From Streblospio benedicti (taxonomy: Eukaryota; Annelida; Polychaeta; Spionida; Spionidae), in NCBI GenBank assembly GCA_019095985.1, contig CM032668.1:18404041-18468040 (forward strand): a stretch of 64,000 bases of DNA. Direction: 5' to 3'. Positions within the stretch are counted from its first letter, which is position 1. Each line of letters starts with the position of its first letter. The notes below the pieces were generated by a model. It saw only the letters and a list, made by a program, of their open reading frames with translations. It had not been told where the DNA came from and ran no database searches. Position numbers and translations under genes: made by a program. This document shows, in pieces, positions 12,016-25,500 of this stretch.

Positions 12016-14540
12016 GAAACGTCGCATTCTCTGGGACTGTGGAGGGGAGCAGTGCGATCTCCTTAGATGAGGCTACCGACGGCATCAACCTGCCAGATGC
12101 TGTGGCTTTCAACCTTCCATGGAATGAGCTAGAACCACCATGGGTCCAGGTCACCCTAAGGTTCCTAACCTACGTGCAGAGAGTGCTGCTCTTCAACAAC
12201 CTCAAGGGACAGCGCAGTGAGTACAGGACTCTGGTTCTTCTATTGCTACTTTAACATAAAATTCGCAAAAATGCTATTTTTTGGTGTACAGTAGGTTTTT
12301 AGCTCATTTGGTTCAAATTATTTGTTGATTTAACCACTTGCCGACAGTTTCAATGTTTTGCAGCTGACTGCCGCTACGGCTTTTCGTTGGACAAGTTGTT
12401 CACTGTCAGAGGTATCCTCATGGAGAGTGAAATATAATACTTAGTAGCTCTTGGTATTCATCAGAATTTTGTCACATTTACTGAACACATTCAGAAGTCG
12501 GTCTAGTTTCTTATTTTCACAATTATAAATAAAGATGCATACAGCAACAAGTTAAAATTTGGCTATTTTGAGTAATCACCCATTCATTTGACAGTTTCCG
12601 GGATCGATTTTAAATGGCGTAATATCCCTTGTTTTTTTAAATCGGAGCAACATTTTAAAGAAGATACTCAAGAAACACAACATGAATCATCCATATTTTA
12701 TACTAATATATTTTTACTTACAAAATTACGGACCAAAAATGTGTTCAAACCTTGATTTCCTCTTTGCCAGGGACTTTGACAGCCATTTCTCATCACACAC
12801 AAAGTGACCCCCAAAACATCATTCTTTTGTATGAAATACATTATGGCCGACATCCTCAGTTATTGCCTAGTTTGCCAAACGAATTATCAGTATTTCTGGC
12901 ATGCAAAATATAACCAGATGAGGCACGGAAGACTAATAATATATTTTTCGATAAACTATCATAAGTCTGCGGGCGCCATGTTAACAAACTAGCACAAATG
13001 GCTGGTGCCCGTGATCAGCCGCGTTGTGGTAGATTTGTAACTGCGCTCTTAGCTGAAGCGAAAGCCTTGTGATCACTTCGTTTGTATGTCAGTATGTATG
13101 TATACTTGAGATCTTCCAAAGTCTTAGAGTTAGGTCAAATATATGCATAATTCATCAGGTAAACTTGACCTCCACTTGAACTTGCTTTCCCTGACTTACT
13201 TAGCTAATCAATATTCAACCACCTGCATCGTCATGGAAACAACAAATTGTTTTGTAACGGATTTTGAATTCTGGTTCATAGCTGTTACTTCCAGAAAATT
13301 GATTGTAACTGCCTCAGTTTTACCGTTACATAAAAATGTGATACACCAGTGGAATTGTTATTAAAATGTATTTTATATACAAAGTATACATTGTCTAACA
13401 TGTATGCTTGTTACTGGATAATTCAATATTGAAATTCGTCATGGTTAGATGTCATAGTGTTATATCATGTTCTGGTGATTTTCTGCTAATTTTACGAATA
13501 TTCATGAGGAGGAGGAGTTACAAAAAATTGACAGGTCAAAATGTCCCCAAATTAGCGAGAGAATTGTGCTGATTGGCTAGTTTTCTAAGTTATAGCTTGA
13601 ATTTCCATAGAGGCTGGTGTGCCACCAGCCTATATGATATAGAGTAAATTTGTTATGACATCCCAAACTTTGTGAACTCAGTGTCATATTTTTCTCATTT
13701 TTTATTAAGAATTTTGCTTGAAAATTAAGATTTTTCAAGGATCAGATTAAGATTTTCAGCAGTGACAGGTTCACATGTCTGGATTCAATCCATTTTACTG
13801 TTCACAGTATGGTACTTTTTTCAGGTGACTTCTTGCAGCATTTGAGTGTTTGGCTCGGAGATTTTTATTATTCCCCGGGAAACTACTTCTCTTGGCAGGT
13901 ACATTGGCAAATATATTAAATTCCTCTTAGTTTAAACAACGTTGCTCCTGATAGAAAAATATATATTTTACATCTAGAAACATGGATGAAATTTAACTTT
14001 GAGACACTGGTTAAGATTTGCAAGTGCTTGTAATTGGTACTAGCCAATTGCTTACAGTATATAGTGTTGGTGGCAAATATTATTTTCCCTTTACCGACAA
14101 CTACCACCCTAACATGATGTGCCCTATTAATTGATCTTCTTAAGAGCAGTACAAATATTGTGAACTATTAAAAAGCAGTGAGAGTGGGAAAAATTGGTAT
14201 GTTTTCAGAATATGCTCCCCTACCCACACTTAATTAATGAACTCCCCCTAAGTAAGATTTTGGACAGTATCATGTTGGCATCTCTGATAATGTTGAACAT
14301 CGTCAAAAGTTCATATCAATAGCAGACAGTCATATTCCTCATGCCATTTCTACTCCCTGTAGAAATGCTTCTCTCAGCGGGAGAGTGCTGCATATGAAGA
14401 TGTTGTGGACCGAGAATGTGACGCTGTCCATGCAACATGGATCGTCAAGGTGCAGCTTGACTGCTGTGCTCCCAATATGCATAATATGCACTTCAGCAGA
14501 CTGTCGCTGAGAGAAATTGAGGTCTACGGCTTACCATATT
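12016..14540 (+). CDS. FTP-c: divergent F-type lectin-like domain, 3 exons (12016-12216, 13825-13898, 14363-14540)
   Basis: Exon 1 encodes NVAFSGTVEGSSAI...ATDG followed by PPWVQVTLRFLTYVQRVLLF, matching the FTP opening and the W-x-VDL strand with the Asp of VDLG replaced. A short 74-nt exon (13825-13898; DFLQHLSVWLGDFYYSPGNY) bridges to exon 3, where FSRLSLREIEVYG matches the closing strand. Phases run 1-1, 1-0, 0-1 and the frame stays open throughout. The middle exon is needed because 12216 and 14363 do not agree in phase. The usual GRYV motif is replaced (ATWIVKVQLDC), and Cys spacing differs from neighbouring domains, so carbohydrate binding is doubtful. Which cysteines pair is not visible. 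Confidence 0.7.
12334..13070. mobile_element. piggyBac-type MITE related to 8746-10008
   Basis: It begins after TTAA (12330-12333) with CCACTTGCCGACAG. It is similar over several hundred bases to 8830-9490 (for example the tcggtctagttt and acccattcatttgacag blocks). The distal end is not clear, so it may be truncated. It lies in the first intron of FTP-c. Confidence 0.55.
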
Positions 14541-15130
14541 GTAAATATAGTTTTGTTTTTGCCTTCCAATGTAGTGTTTTATTGAATATTGTTAACATGC
14601 ATGGAATGATCCATGGTCACTTAAAAGCCATGTGTTAAAACTTTATCAAAAATGAAACAATTGCTCAGACTCCTACAGCACCAAGGGGTTAAAGAAAGGT
14701 CGCTGTCATGTAAATACGTATCCCATATTGAAGGGAAACTGTATTAATGGCCCTGGGAGCTTGAAAGAAAGTTGATTGTATATGTGTAGGGTATCTGTTA
14801 ATTAGGTTTTTGTATTGAAATATGAAAAACTTTAGTGATATACTTTTACAAATTTAAAACAGAAACTTTGAAATAGACTTGTTTAAGTACTATTAACTTT
14901 TGCACAAAAACAAAATAATGAAAATAAAACTGACAAAAATTAGCAATTTTTACCACTGACTGTATGTTGTCAAGTTGTGTATGAAGGATGCATGAACATT
15001 TTCTATACAATTCTATACACTTGAAATCAAATTTCCGATGTCAATTACAATCATAAGTAATGGTGTACCTTTGGTGGTAAAAACAAACTAACAAAACATT
15101 ACAATCACAAATAGATGTGAATAATTTCAG

Positions 15131-18100
15131 ATCCCCATAGGCATTACAAGCTAACGAATGGAGACTTGAATGGATATACAATCTATGATGATCCATACGA
15201 TCGATTCACTTCAAATGATCCCCCTTTGGTCAAAACTACGAATAAAGCTGCTCAGGAAGTTATGTTCTCACCAATGAAGATGGCAACGGCTGGCACAGGC
15301 TACATTCTTGGTGAGTCCACAAAGTAATGGCAAAAAGACATGGAAATAGCATTGCTAATTTTGATACAAATCCATGGATCTTCAATAAATAAATGTAGGG
15401 AACATATCGTGTGACGTTTTGACACACTTGCAGTTTGCTCAAGAAAACCAGTGATATTTTGCAAGAGGGTGTGCCAAGCCTCAACTTTCACTTTGTATGA
15501 TAGTGTAAGCTTTTCAATAGGCACACACTGAAAATTTGTTATTTTATCAACTGTCATAAAGTCTTTATGTGCAGTTACGTGCAGTTATGTGTAGTGCTTC
15601 ACAATATATCGTTTCCAAAAATCACGAGAATAGATTGTTTTTGATAGAAGGAATTTGGAATATATAATGAGTCCATGTCAGCAACATCATAAAGGTTTGA
15701 AGAGATATGGATTTTTTCACTGATTTTAAAATTTCATGTTTTCAGAGGAGAACAGTTTTGCTCCACTAGAGGATGGCTTCACAGCCACTGTACACTTTCA
15801 CCTCCGCAATAAGAATTCCACTGGACCGATATTCTGCTTTAGTCGATTTGTCAACTTCACCAATCCAGATTTGTATACATATAACCAGTCATGTAAGTAC
15901 GCATTTTAATACACGTAGATGTTTCAAGAAAGAAATTATAATATGATATTTTAAAACAGAATATTGATATTAAAATGTAAAAATATAAATGGTAGCAGGT
16001 GCTTGAATATTTTGCCCAATCGATTTATTGAATAGGAGAAATATATTCAGTGCAAGAATTCACATTTTACATTTCACCATTACTTTTTCTGTTGCTTGGC
16101 GATCCTAAAAGCTGCTGCCCCATAATGCTCAGTTATTAATGTACATGTGAGTCCCGAGTCCAGGGCTCAATATTTTTCAACAGGATGCAAAGAATTAAAA
16201 ATAGTGCATCCCACATAACTCATGAAATATTTATATAATGTTATGATTATTTATGATAAGACTCACTGTTTACGCACTTGGACCCATTGTTTCAAAATAT
16301 TTGAGTCTTTAGGGACTCATTGCCGCCAATTTCTCAATGACTGCCTGCTGTAGGTGTGTCTGTCTGTGAGGCTAACACGCTGTGGGTTTACCTGGACGAC
16401 GGCGTTGTCTCTGTCAGCCACTACGAGGTCTTCAAACAGCTCACACATGGAACCTTCCACAAGCTCGCTGTCTCCTTTGACAAGTACAAAGGAGAGCTGA
16501 AAATTGTGGTAAGTCTTGAAAATCATGTGTTATTGACGAGATCCTCAAGATTCAAACGACTCCTACCCGAAGATCATAATGATGATAATAATAATAATTT
16601 ATTTTTATAGTATCAAATCACAATCATAAATGACATTTGACGAGATACTTCACAAGAAACATATCTAATACAATTTTACAGTTACAGTTACAAACTTATA
16701 TACATGTACATACATTACTATTATATTGCAAGCAATAATGATTAGTAATTTTAGTGTTGTTAAATGTCTATTTACTTAATTTATACGAGATTCACTGAGG
16801 ATATGCTAATGTGAATAAGTGAGTTTTAAGATCAGTCTTGAATTGTTCGAGGTTACTCAAGCTACGCAGCCTTTCTGGTAGCACATTCCAGAGTCGGGGA
16901 GCCGCACATGCAAACGATCTTTCCCCAAATGCTTTAAGGTTGACTTTGTAGTGTTTTAGCAGGTTAGTATTGCTTGATCGCAAAGCTGTTGTTGGGACAT
17001 ATTTATCAATCAAGGAAGACAGATATTCTGGTGCCTTGCCTTGTAAACACTTGAAAACTGGCAAGCAGATCTTATACACTATTCTATATTTTATAGGAAG
17101 CCAATGCAACCGCCTCAGTATGGGAGTTATGTGTTCGTGCCTTTTTGTTCTTGTAACAAACCGAGCAGCACTGTTCTGAACTAATTGCAGTTTATGCTAA
17201 GTCTGGTCACTCAATCCATACAGAATGCTATTGCAGCTATCCAGTCGTGATGTAACAAATGAATGGACCAATGTTTTTGTTGCTTCTTCTGTCAGATTGG
17301 GACGGATACGTGCAATGCTCTTAAGCTGTCCATAGCATGCCTTGCATATGTTGTTGATGTGGGGGATCATGCTGAGGTCAGCGTCGACCATGACCCCAAT
17401 GTTTTTTTGCAGAACGAGTAGGTTTAATCACCGAAAGCACCCAGGCAGAAAGTATTAGGTTCAGGAATCTGCTTCAGTGACACTGATCTTCCAATGAGTA
17501 GATACTCAGTCTTGTCTTCATTGAGTTTCAGATGGTTCAATCACATCCACTCCTTTATCTCCTCTAAACATTTCTCCATCTTCCTTGCAGCTTCATTAAA
17601 ATTGTCACTATCAAAACCAAAATACAACTGGGTGTCATGAAAAAGTTTAAACCCTGAAATGTGATAATCAGCAACTTTGACTCTGGAATTTGATGTAATC
17701 CCTGGAAAATCTTGTATGCACGTTGAATTTCATTCTGCAAATACAGTGGCAAATAAAATCACATGTGACCTTTGATATTTTTAGGAATGGACTGTAAAAT
17801 TACCTTTCAAAATTAGCTCTACCACCTGCATAAAGGGTAATTTTTAGATTAGAATACCCCTGTAAAACACTGAAAAACTAAGTGGTTTAGAGCGTGAGAA
17901 CTGTGGATATTGTTTCTGAAGATTATCCTATAGTCTGATTATTAGATAGGTTCAAGACTTAACTAATTGATTGATTGATTGATCAATTGATTTAGATATG
18001 TATACGCTGCACGTGGGAGGTAAACTTAATTTTACTTTACTAAGTTACTAGATGAAAAATGTAAGACTTTTCCAGTTGGACGGTGATCTGCGGGAAATAT

Positions 18101-18169
18101 CGAACCCCACCTGGAAGCGTTTCTCCGGGATGACGGGAAAATTGCTGGTCGGTCACAGTGGACTGCCAG
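15131..18169 (+). CDS. LamG-like (concanavalin-fold) domain, 4 exons (15131-15310, 15746-15892, 16354-16508, 18076-18169)
   Basis: Joined exons give a jelly-roll-type domain: FTATVHFHLRN, then LWVYLDDGVVSV, then HGTFHKLAVSFDKYKGELKIV followed by LDGDLREIS and KLLVGHSGLPG. The 'W-HKLAVSFD...L-IVLDG...LLVG' order is characteristic of laminin-G-like/pentraxin-like folds, which bind sugars, sulfated glycans or proteins. Phases 1-1, 1-1, 1-0 and 0-1 are consistent. I placed the last acceptor at 18075/18076 (tttccag) because it gives KIV-LDGDL directly; an upstream acceptor at 18051 would add eight residues. The first exon (ending in ATAGTGYIL) has no recognisable family match and may be a domain N-terminus. 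Separating FTP-c from FTP-d, this is the only non-FTP lectin-like unit before the PAN domain. Confidence 0.7.
16575..17760 (-). mobile_element. LINE 3' part (CR1/Jockey-group-like RT C-terminus), broken
   Basis: Minus-strand frames contain the familiar end of many metazoan LINE reverse transcriptases: HLKLNEDKTEYLLIG near 17500-17550, TSRLDSCNSILYGL near 17210-17270, and LHWLPIKYRI...LRSS...FACAAPRLWNVLP near 16810-17110. The element is 5'-truncated and carries frameshifts or stops between these blocks. The 3' end is at the (TAA)n-type tail near 16578-16600. It sits in the LamG intron between 16508 and 18076, antisense to the host gene. Confidence 0.8.
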
Positions 18170-19596
18170 GTAGGGGTATAAAATATGGTGTATGCCCAGA
18201 ATGTAAGCTTATGCTGAGCACACTGTTTAAGTAAAAGAAATGAGAACACCATTCTTTGCATTGGTAGCACTTAGAATAGGAATAAATTCATAAAGGAAGA
18301 AGAATCAGTTTTACTTTTTCATTAATATATTATTGTAAAGTTTGAGGTGTAGTTGCTGGAGATCAACACTTACTGTATTACATATATTTTGAATTTCTTG
18401 TGATTCCTATCTCTGATTATGATTTTGAATAGCAATTACATTCCTAACGTAATCGAAATGATTAAAGGGCTGCACAAGGAATTATTATGGCTTCTTTAAC
18501 AAAACATGTTATCTAATGATGTTTTATATCAAAGTAAATGATTTGTCATTTCTGATATAATTGTTGCACATTTGTATATCCCAAAACTGAATTCAATGAA
18601 TAATTTTACATTAATTCAAGAACTGTTCACGACAGCTGCTCTATTGTAATTTTGGGTCATGTTCTAAAAATAGTCTCCATGACGTGTAGACCGCAAGCCC
18701 ATACAGTATCATGTACAAACCCTTAGAAACCCTTGTCATAAATGCTGCCTTGTACCTCAGCTCATACATCTGCTATAACATCTTATAATTTCATACATAA
18801 TCTAGAGAAATATGTGTTTCCAAACATCAATTATAAAAAAATATTGGAACATTTCATTATCAAACTTTGACAATCAAAATGGCCAAGACCAATCGGAATT
18901 TTCTATTACTGATGACAATGAAATATCTCAAACATTAATTTTGTGTGATTATCAATTAGTAACAACCTAATGTTGTGGTCTTCAATCTCTCCATCACGGG
19001 ACCCACGACTGAAGTGACTATACTTTTTCAAGTATTGTTTTTGTATCCTAGCTTTTCTCGAATAGCTTTCTTCAATCTTAACCGAATTTCATAAAACTTA
19101 CCTTGCTTGGTGCAGAGTTAAAATGGGCTTGCTCAGATGATAATATAATAGCCCAGAAGATGTTTTATATACTCCTAAACTGTTCAAATCATGCTTATTT
19201 TTGAGTAGTATTCATAGCACCTGCACAAAGTGCAGTATCATAAATTAATATTGTTATGTTGTACGTACATCATGCTATTTGCATCCTTATGTAATCTTAC
19301 GAAGTAAAGTTAAAGGTCATTATGGCATATTATCATATTGTGCTGGATTGCCAGTATCCATGGTATAATGGCCCAGAAAACTGCTACTTAAAATGTAAAA
19401 ATAATTACTGGGCAGACTATAGCCGGTGTTGGTGTTGGTGGAAGGTCCCGCTAAGGAGACTGCAGCGTTAAGTCTACTGTTGAAAAATGAGTAGTACTGT
19501 CCAAAAAACTAACCTAAATTGATATTCCTACAGCTAATAATAGTCGATAAAGATACTAATGAACATGTTCACTTAATTTCTTTTCTTTGTTTTAAG
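18170..19596. other. Intron, nothing recognised
   Basis: AT-rich intron between the LamG-like domain and FTP-d. I see no exon, RNA gene or repeat with a partner in this window. Confidence 0.5.
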
Positions 19597-22500
19597 GCAA
19601 AAACCTGGCATCAGGGAAATCAGCCTGGTTTTTTTCATCTACGGCCATTGATGGAGTGGAAGCAGTAATGACAAATCCTCATGCTCAAGCAGCTGTTGAT
19701 GGAAAGTGAGATAAGTTGTCATTACTTTCCTGAAATAACAGTATGATGAAGTTTTCAACGAGGATTTAAGTATTGACATTAGAGTATTCTTTCTCCCAGT
19801 CTATAGAGCTACATCACATAGTTGTGTCCGGTTGGCCGATTTGTTTAATACACCTGCCTACTAAGTGCTTGGTGAATAAGTGCAACAGTCGTAGTGGTCC
19901 GTGTATCATTTTAATGTAGAAAATCAATAAACCAATGTGTACGCACTGCGTTGTGTACGTTACAGTAACTACGCCACTGCGGATCGCTTAATACTGCATC
20001 CACGGTCAATATAAACTGCCTTGATTAAAAAGCTCTGATTCATACGTGTGTACGTTCGCCGTCACAAAGCACATGATGGAGGAAGCGTCAGCCAGTGCAT
20101 TGAGATACAGGTAAATAAAATGCTCTCTTGTGTTAATGAAGGGAAAATTGCCGTATTTTGACACAATATTTATATACTTAAAGTATATCAATTTGTCTAT
20201 CAATCCTATTTGTGAAACAGAATTAATGATATATACGCTTGTCCACAACATACTGGATGAAGATGAGATTTTGATTGATAGTAAAGATATCCAGACACTT
20301 TATTTTGACCATGTTGTTGCATTATTTTCCAATGTGCTGTTTCAAGAAGGTCCTCAGTGAGAGTATTGTCTAGATACTACATATCTGTGTAATATTTCTG
20401 TATAAAAGAGTCATTAATGTAACTGGTTGGTTAAGTAAAATTAGATTTTCTCATATTTGAATAAAAAATTATTAAAAAATGTAATTGAAGTCAGTTATAG
20501 TTTTTGCCAACGGATTGCCACAAATGCAACCATTTTTACTTCAATTTCAAACAATTTCTGGGGGAATGGACCCCAGACCGCCCTGACAGGCTTTGTGCCT
20601 ACATCACTCGCTGCAGTGACTTTGGCACTGTTTTTCAAAATGTAGTTGTGCATACACATCAGCAAAATCCTACCTACGCCACTGTGTACATGTTGTGTAT
20701 TTTATCAGGAGAGACTAGAGATGCTGTCCCATGATAGTTTTCAAGATATCAAATTATTCCCCCAAAGCCTCGAACGTCTATATGACAATTCGGTGCATGA
20801 ACGATAGCATAATAGTATGATATTGAATGCTTGTCAACAGATTACATAATCTTAGTGGATTTGACAGCACATGCCGATCACCACTTTAGATCAACAAGTG
20901 GGTAAACAATATGGTTTGTAAATGTTCATGTGAGGTTTTTCCAGGGATGTCACTCGCCCAGAAATGATCTTTATGTTGTAGATCATAGTATGATGAATGA
21001 CTTCTCATTCATAGCTATTTATAACTTTTGATCATAAAATGGAAATATATCATGTCAAAGCCGGCTAATTACCTATTCATTTGTACAAGACAGCGTTTGT
21101 TGACCATCCTGTAGAGGGCCCCTGCTGTTATTGATTGGGAATGCAGATATGGACGTGTTGTATCTTGTTAAACCATCTCTTCTAGCCCCTTGAAGAAATT
21201 ATGGGACCCATTTTAAAAACTAAGGGGCCTTTGGACCCCTTTTTCTGACTTTGTAAAATGGTGATGAAATACTGGTGATGAAAAACTGCGGAATCATATT
21301 GCAACAATTAGCAGACACAACAGGCCTTTCAAGTGCATGTATGATTAGATTCTTTTTACATCCAATCCTCTCTGTCAACCTATTGACCTGGCTAGCTATT
21401 ACTATGTGTAGTTTACAATGTCTGTTATCCAACTTGTTTTCTGTAGCCTTACTAGCCACAACTGGATGTGGCCAGCAGTAGGAAGTGACAGTGTGTGGTG
21501 GATGGTCGATTTAGGCTGGCCCACGACCGTGCATCTCGCAATTGTCTATTCTGCCTCCTTCGACATGGACACAGGCGATGGTGAGAAATTTACACATTCA
21601 CAAACACATAGAATGGTGATGATTTTATATTTCAGTGACAAATCTTAATGGAGAAAGCTATACGTATAAGTGATTTTTTCCAACCATTTTGAATTTTCTT
21701 GTATACCTGGAGATGTATTCATTCCCAAAGATGTGAACGTATGGGAAAAAACATAAAATTACTTTTTTTGGTGTCTATAAAATCTCTATGTCCAGGATAT
21801 AGGTTTAATACGGGAATCGGATAGTTGCATGGAAATATGCACTTTTGCTTGAAATATTGCACGTATAACAGACATTTGACACAGAGTTGCCATTCACAAT
21901 GGAACCTCCATTCTATGAGAAAAAATGCATTTAGCTAGATCACGCCGGTAATTTATGTAGTGCGGGAAAACTTGTTTGCAGGTTGCTGTATTTGCATTGT
22001 GATTAATTCGTATTCCATCAGGCACTAGTATATATAGCAGGTGAGCACGTGCCAATATGGTGTTATTGAGGTAGGAAACAGATAAAAAAAAGTGAGTTTT
22101 TAGTTCATTTTACAAACTAATAGACCATTATCAACAGTCATGAAATACATCTTTACCACGAACGTATGATTTAAGATACTCGATGAAAGTAACAATCCAT
22201 TCAATCTTGCCATATTTTGTAGATCTACAAAGCAGAAGTGGCTGTAAATGGCGCACCGTATTCTTAAAACTATCTCTTTGTAAGCAGCAGTGATAAATAT
22301 TATTTGATAGAACACGTGGTCGATAAAATTAGTACACCAGTGGAGGAAAATTACACGTGTGTCGCTGGAATAGCATATTCCCTGGCCACCAGTAACAGTA
22401 TGGCAGCATGACAATGTAAACATTCCAAATCAAAATATTTTCTTAAAAATAACTGTGACATCTAACATTTGATGAATACTTTTACAGTATATGGGTAATT

Positions 22501-25500
22501 GAAATTGCAGCAAGTATCGATAGTTATTGATAATTGTCGAGTCAAAATTAGCGATAATCGATAGTCATTTAAAAGTCCGATTTCGAGCACTATTCTAGAA
22601 GTATACTAGTAGTCTATATAGACTAGTATAGATGTCACAGTGATAGAACAATCTATATAGTAATACTCACTTACACGCATCACGTCATGTATGCAGGGCG
22701 GAGATTGCTTGCTCTGGTCTCAAACCTATCTCATATACCTTCTGTCTTGCAATGCATTATTCATTTTCCTCTTTCCTGTCAAGTTTTCCTGTATTTCAAG
22801 ATTCATTTTAAAATCGGTCAAAATTGCCATCCAAACGCCCTTGGCCTTCAGTACTGCAGCATGGAATCTGGTGATTACGTAGTCAAAATAACTATACCAG
22901 CAAGCACCTGCCCGATCGTATTTGTTGCATATTTAGCTTTCAGCAGAACATCCGACATTAGATTTGCAACAAGCTTGAGTATCTGCATGTGATACTATGG
23001 TGCAAAAAGATGGAAAAGTAATTGTTCCAGCAAATCTTTAATATCATTACTTTCTGCAAAATACATCTGGTATGTTATAGAATAGAGGTTCCCGGATGCA
23101 ACCCAATTAAAAGTTGCAAGTTTAGTTCACTTTTAATGCTAGACTCTGGGGTTGAATGTGGTTAATTTCTCTCCTTACTGCAGGTGGTAACGTTTTTCAT
23201 CTCATTCGGGCCGAAGTACACCACGCAATTAAAACTGTGGAATATGTGGGAGTTGAAAGACTTTAGGGTATAACGCACTCATATCATTGTTTTGTTGTAA
23301 TGGTCTTAAAGTTGCCTCAACTGCATGGACAGGTACTGCAGCTAGACTTTTAATAGGAGGTCAGGCCTGCCATTCTCTTCAAGCTCCCAGTTCCAACATT
23401 GGACACATCTGGCTGCCATGTCTCACCAACATCTAAGCATGCTGATTTCCTTCGTAATGTTCATAATTGATGAGGCTTCTATGATACCAGTTCATGCACT
23501 CAGCTCTATCGACAAAATGCTGCATGACATCACTATATTGATGTGCCTTTTTTGAGGGGAAAATCTTTCTCCTTGGTGATTTCTGCCAGGTGTTACCAGT
23601 GGTGCTAAGATGATCAAAACAGTGATTGTTGAGAACTGTTTAAAGAGCTGTCCATTGTGGCCACCTTTCTCTACATTCCGATTGACCAAAAACATGCGGG
23701 CATACCAAGACCAGCAGGAGTTTGAAAAATGGCTGCTTGCACTGGGGGCAGGAGAACTAAAATGTGAAGATTCTGCATTTCCTCCAGATACAATATCACT
23801 GCATCTGGATGCTAACTTTGTACAAGGAAAATTAGTCAATCATGTATTCCCTGATTTTTCGAACCAAGAAGCACTTTCCAATAGTATCATCCTCACACCA
23901 ACAAACAAAAGTGCATTGCTGTGAGCAATGAAGTATTGAAGAAGATTGCGGGGGAAGAGTGCCGACAAAGCTCTGAGTTATGATGAGGATGAAGCCAACA
24001 ATTTTTCTCCTTCACACGGTTACTTAACTCCATCCGGCGTGCCCCTCACTGACTATCCTCAAGACTGGTTCAAATCATTATGTTGTTTTGGAATCTGGAT
24101 CTTAAAAAAAAGAACTGTGTAATGGACAGGGGGTAGCCAGACTTTTTAAAAAGGTACGCACAAATTGCACCGTGAGGAGCAAAGAGCGGGCAGCGCGACA
24201 TTCGCGACACGTGTCGCAATACGCGTCGCATTTATATGACATCAGTATCATCAATTTCCCTCGTATCATTATTATATTGTTGATAGAATATTTTTTTATG
24301 ATATGCAGATAATCAAAAAGTATTAGGAATAAGTTGAGATATTTTTTCAGCTCATTTTATTTTTAGTGTACAGTATGTTTTTACATTTAACACAACTAAA
24401 ATGGACAGTCTATTATCATTCATAGTGTTCCTAAGATAGGGTTTTAGTCTCCTTGAGCAGTGTATTAGATGACCTCTCATATGTTGCAGTCAACACGGGC
24501 ATTGTCCCCAAAACATTTATGGGTGCTCTTAAGTCCTCACGCAAATATCTTAAAACAATAACTCTCCTTACCTCATCACTGAGTTACTTACGTGTTACTT
24601 ACACGTAATTGTTGTCAAAACATTGGTTAACACGTAGAGCAACTTCAAAGACGCCACCATCTTTAGTTAAGATAACTTATTAGAACTTACTAGAACTTTA
24701 ACTGTTCCAAGTTTGAGAAAAACATTCTAAGTTACTAAGTAGCAGCATAGTAACCCGTAATTTACAGCTGACTTACTGAGAAGCAGGTCAAAACTTTGGT
24801 TAGACCATCTTCAAAGCAACTTCAAAGCAATCTATTGACCTGACTGAGGTAATTATCTATAAGGTCAGGCTGGTCAGCCTTAACCCTTAAAGTGTTAGAT
24901 ACAAATGTACCTGCACTTTGGTTACACCATGTATATGGATTGGATGATTGGAGTGACTTTTTACAATTTTAAAAAATTGTACCTATTACCAGAAAAAGGT
25001 AGGTCCAAAAACAATTAGGGTGGCTTTTCAAAAAGGTACGCACGTGCGTACTGTGCGTATACTTATGCTACCTCCCTGGTAATGGAACAAGACTGATAAT
25101 CTGCAGACTGATGTGCACATTGTCTGGATGTTAAGATACTGACTGGTGCAAACACAGGTGCACGTGTCCTGATCCCGAGGCTTAGATTGGCACCATCATT
25201 CAGATGCTTACCTACAATTCACCCTACAACAGACACAATTTCCTGTTAGATTAGCCTAGTGCATAATAATCAACAAACGTCAGGGTCAATGGTTTGAACG
25301 AGTGGGAATTTACTTAGCATCTCCTGTTTTCTCTCATGAACAACTAGATATAGCGTTTTCCCATGCTCGCTCTTTTGCAGAAGTCTGCATCAACCTACCT
25401 CAAAGTGCTATATACAAGTATTCTACACATTACAAAAAATTTATTCAAGAAAATATTACAAACAATTAAGGGGAGTAAAGTTAGCCTTACGATAATGTGT

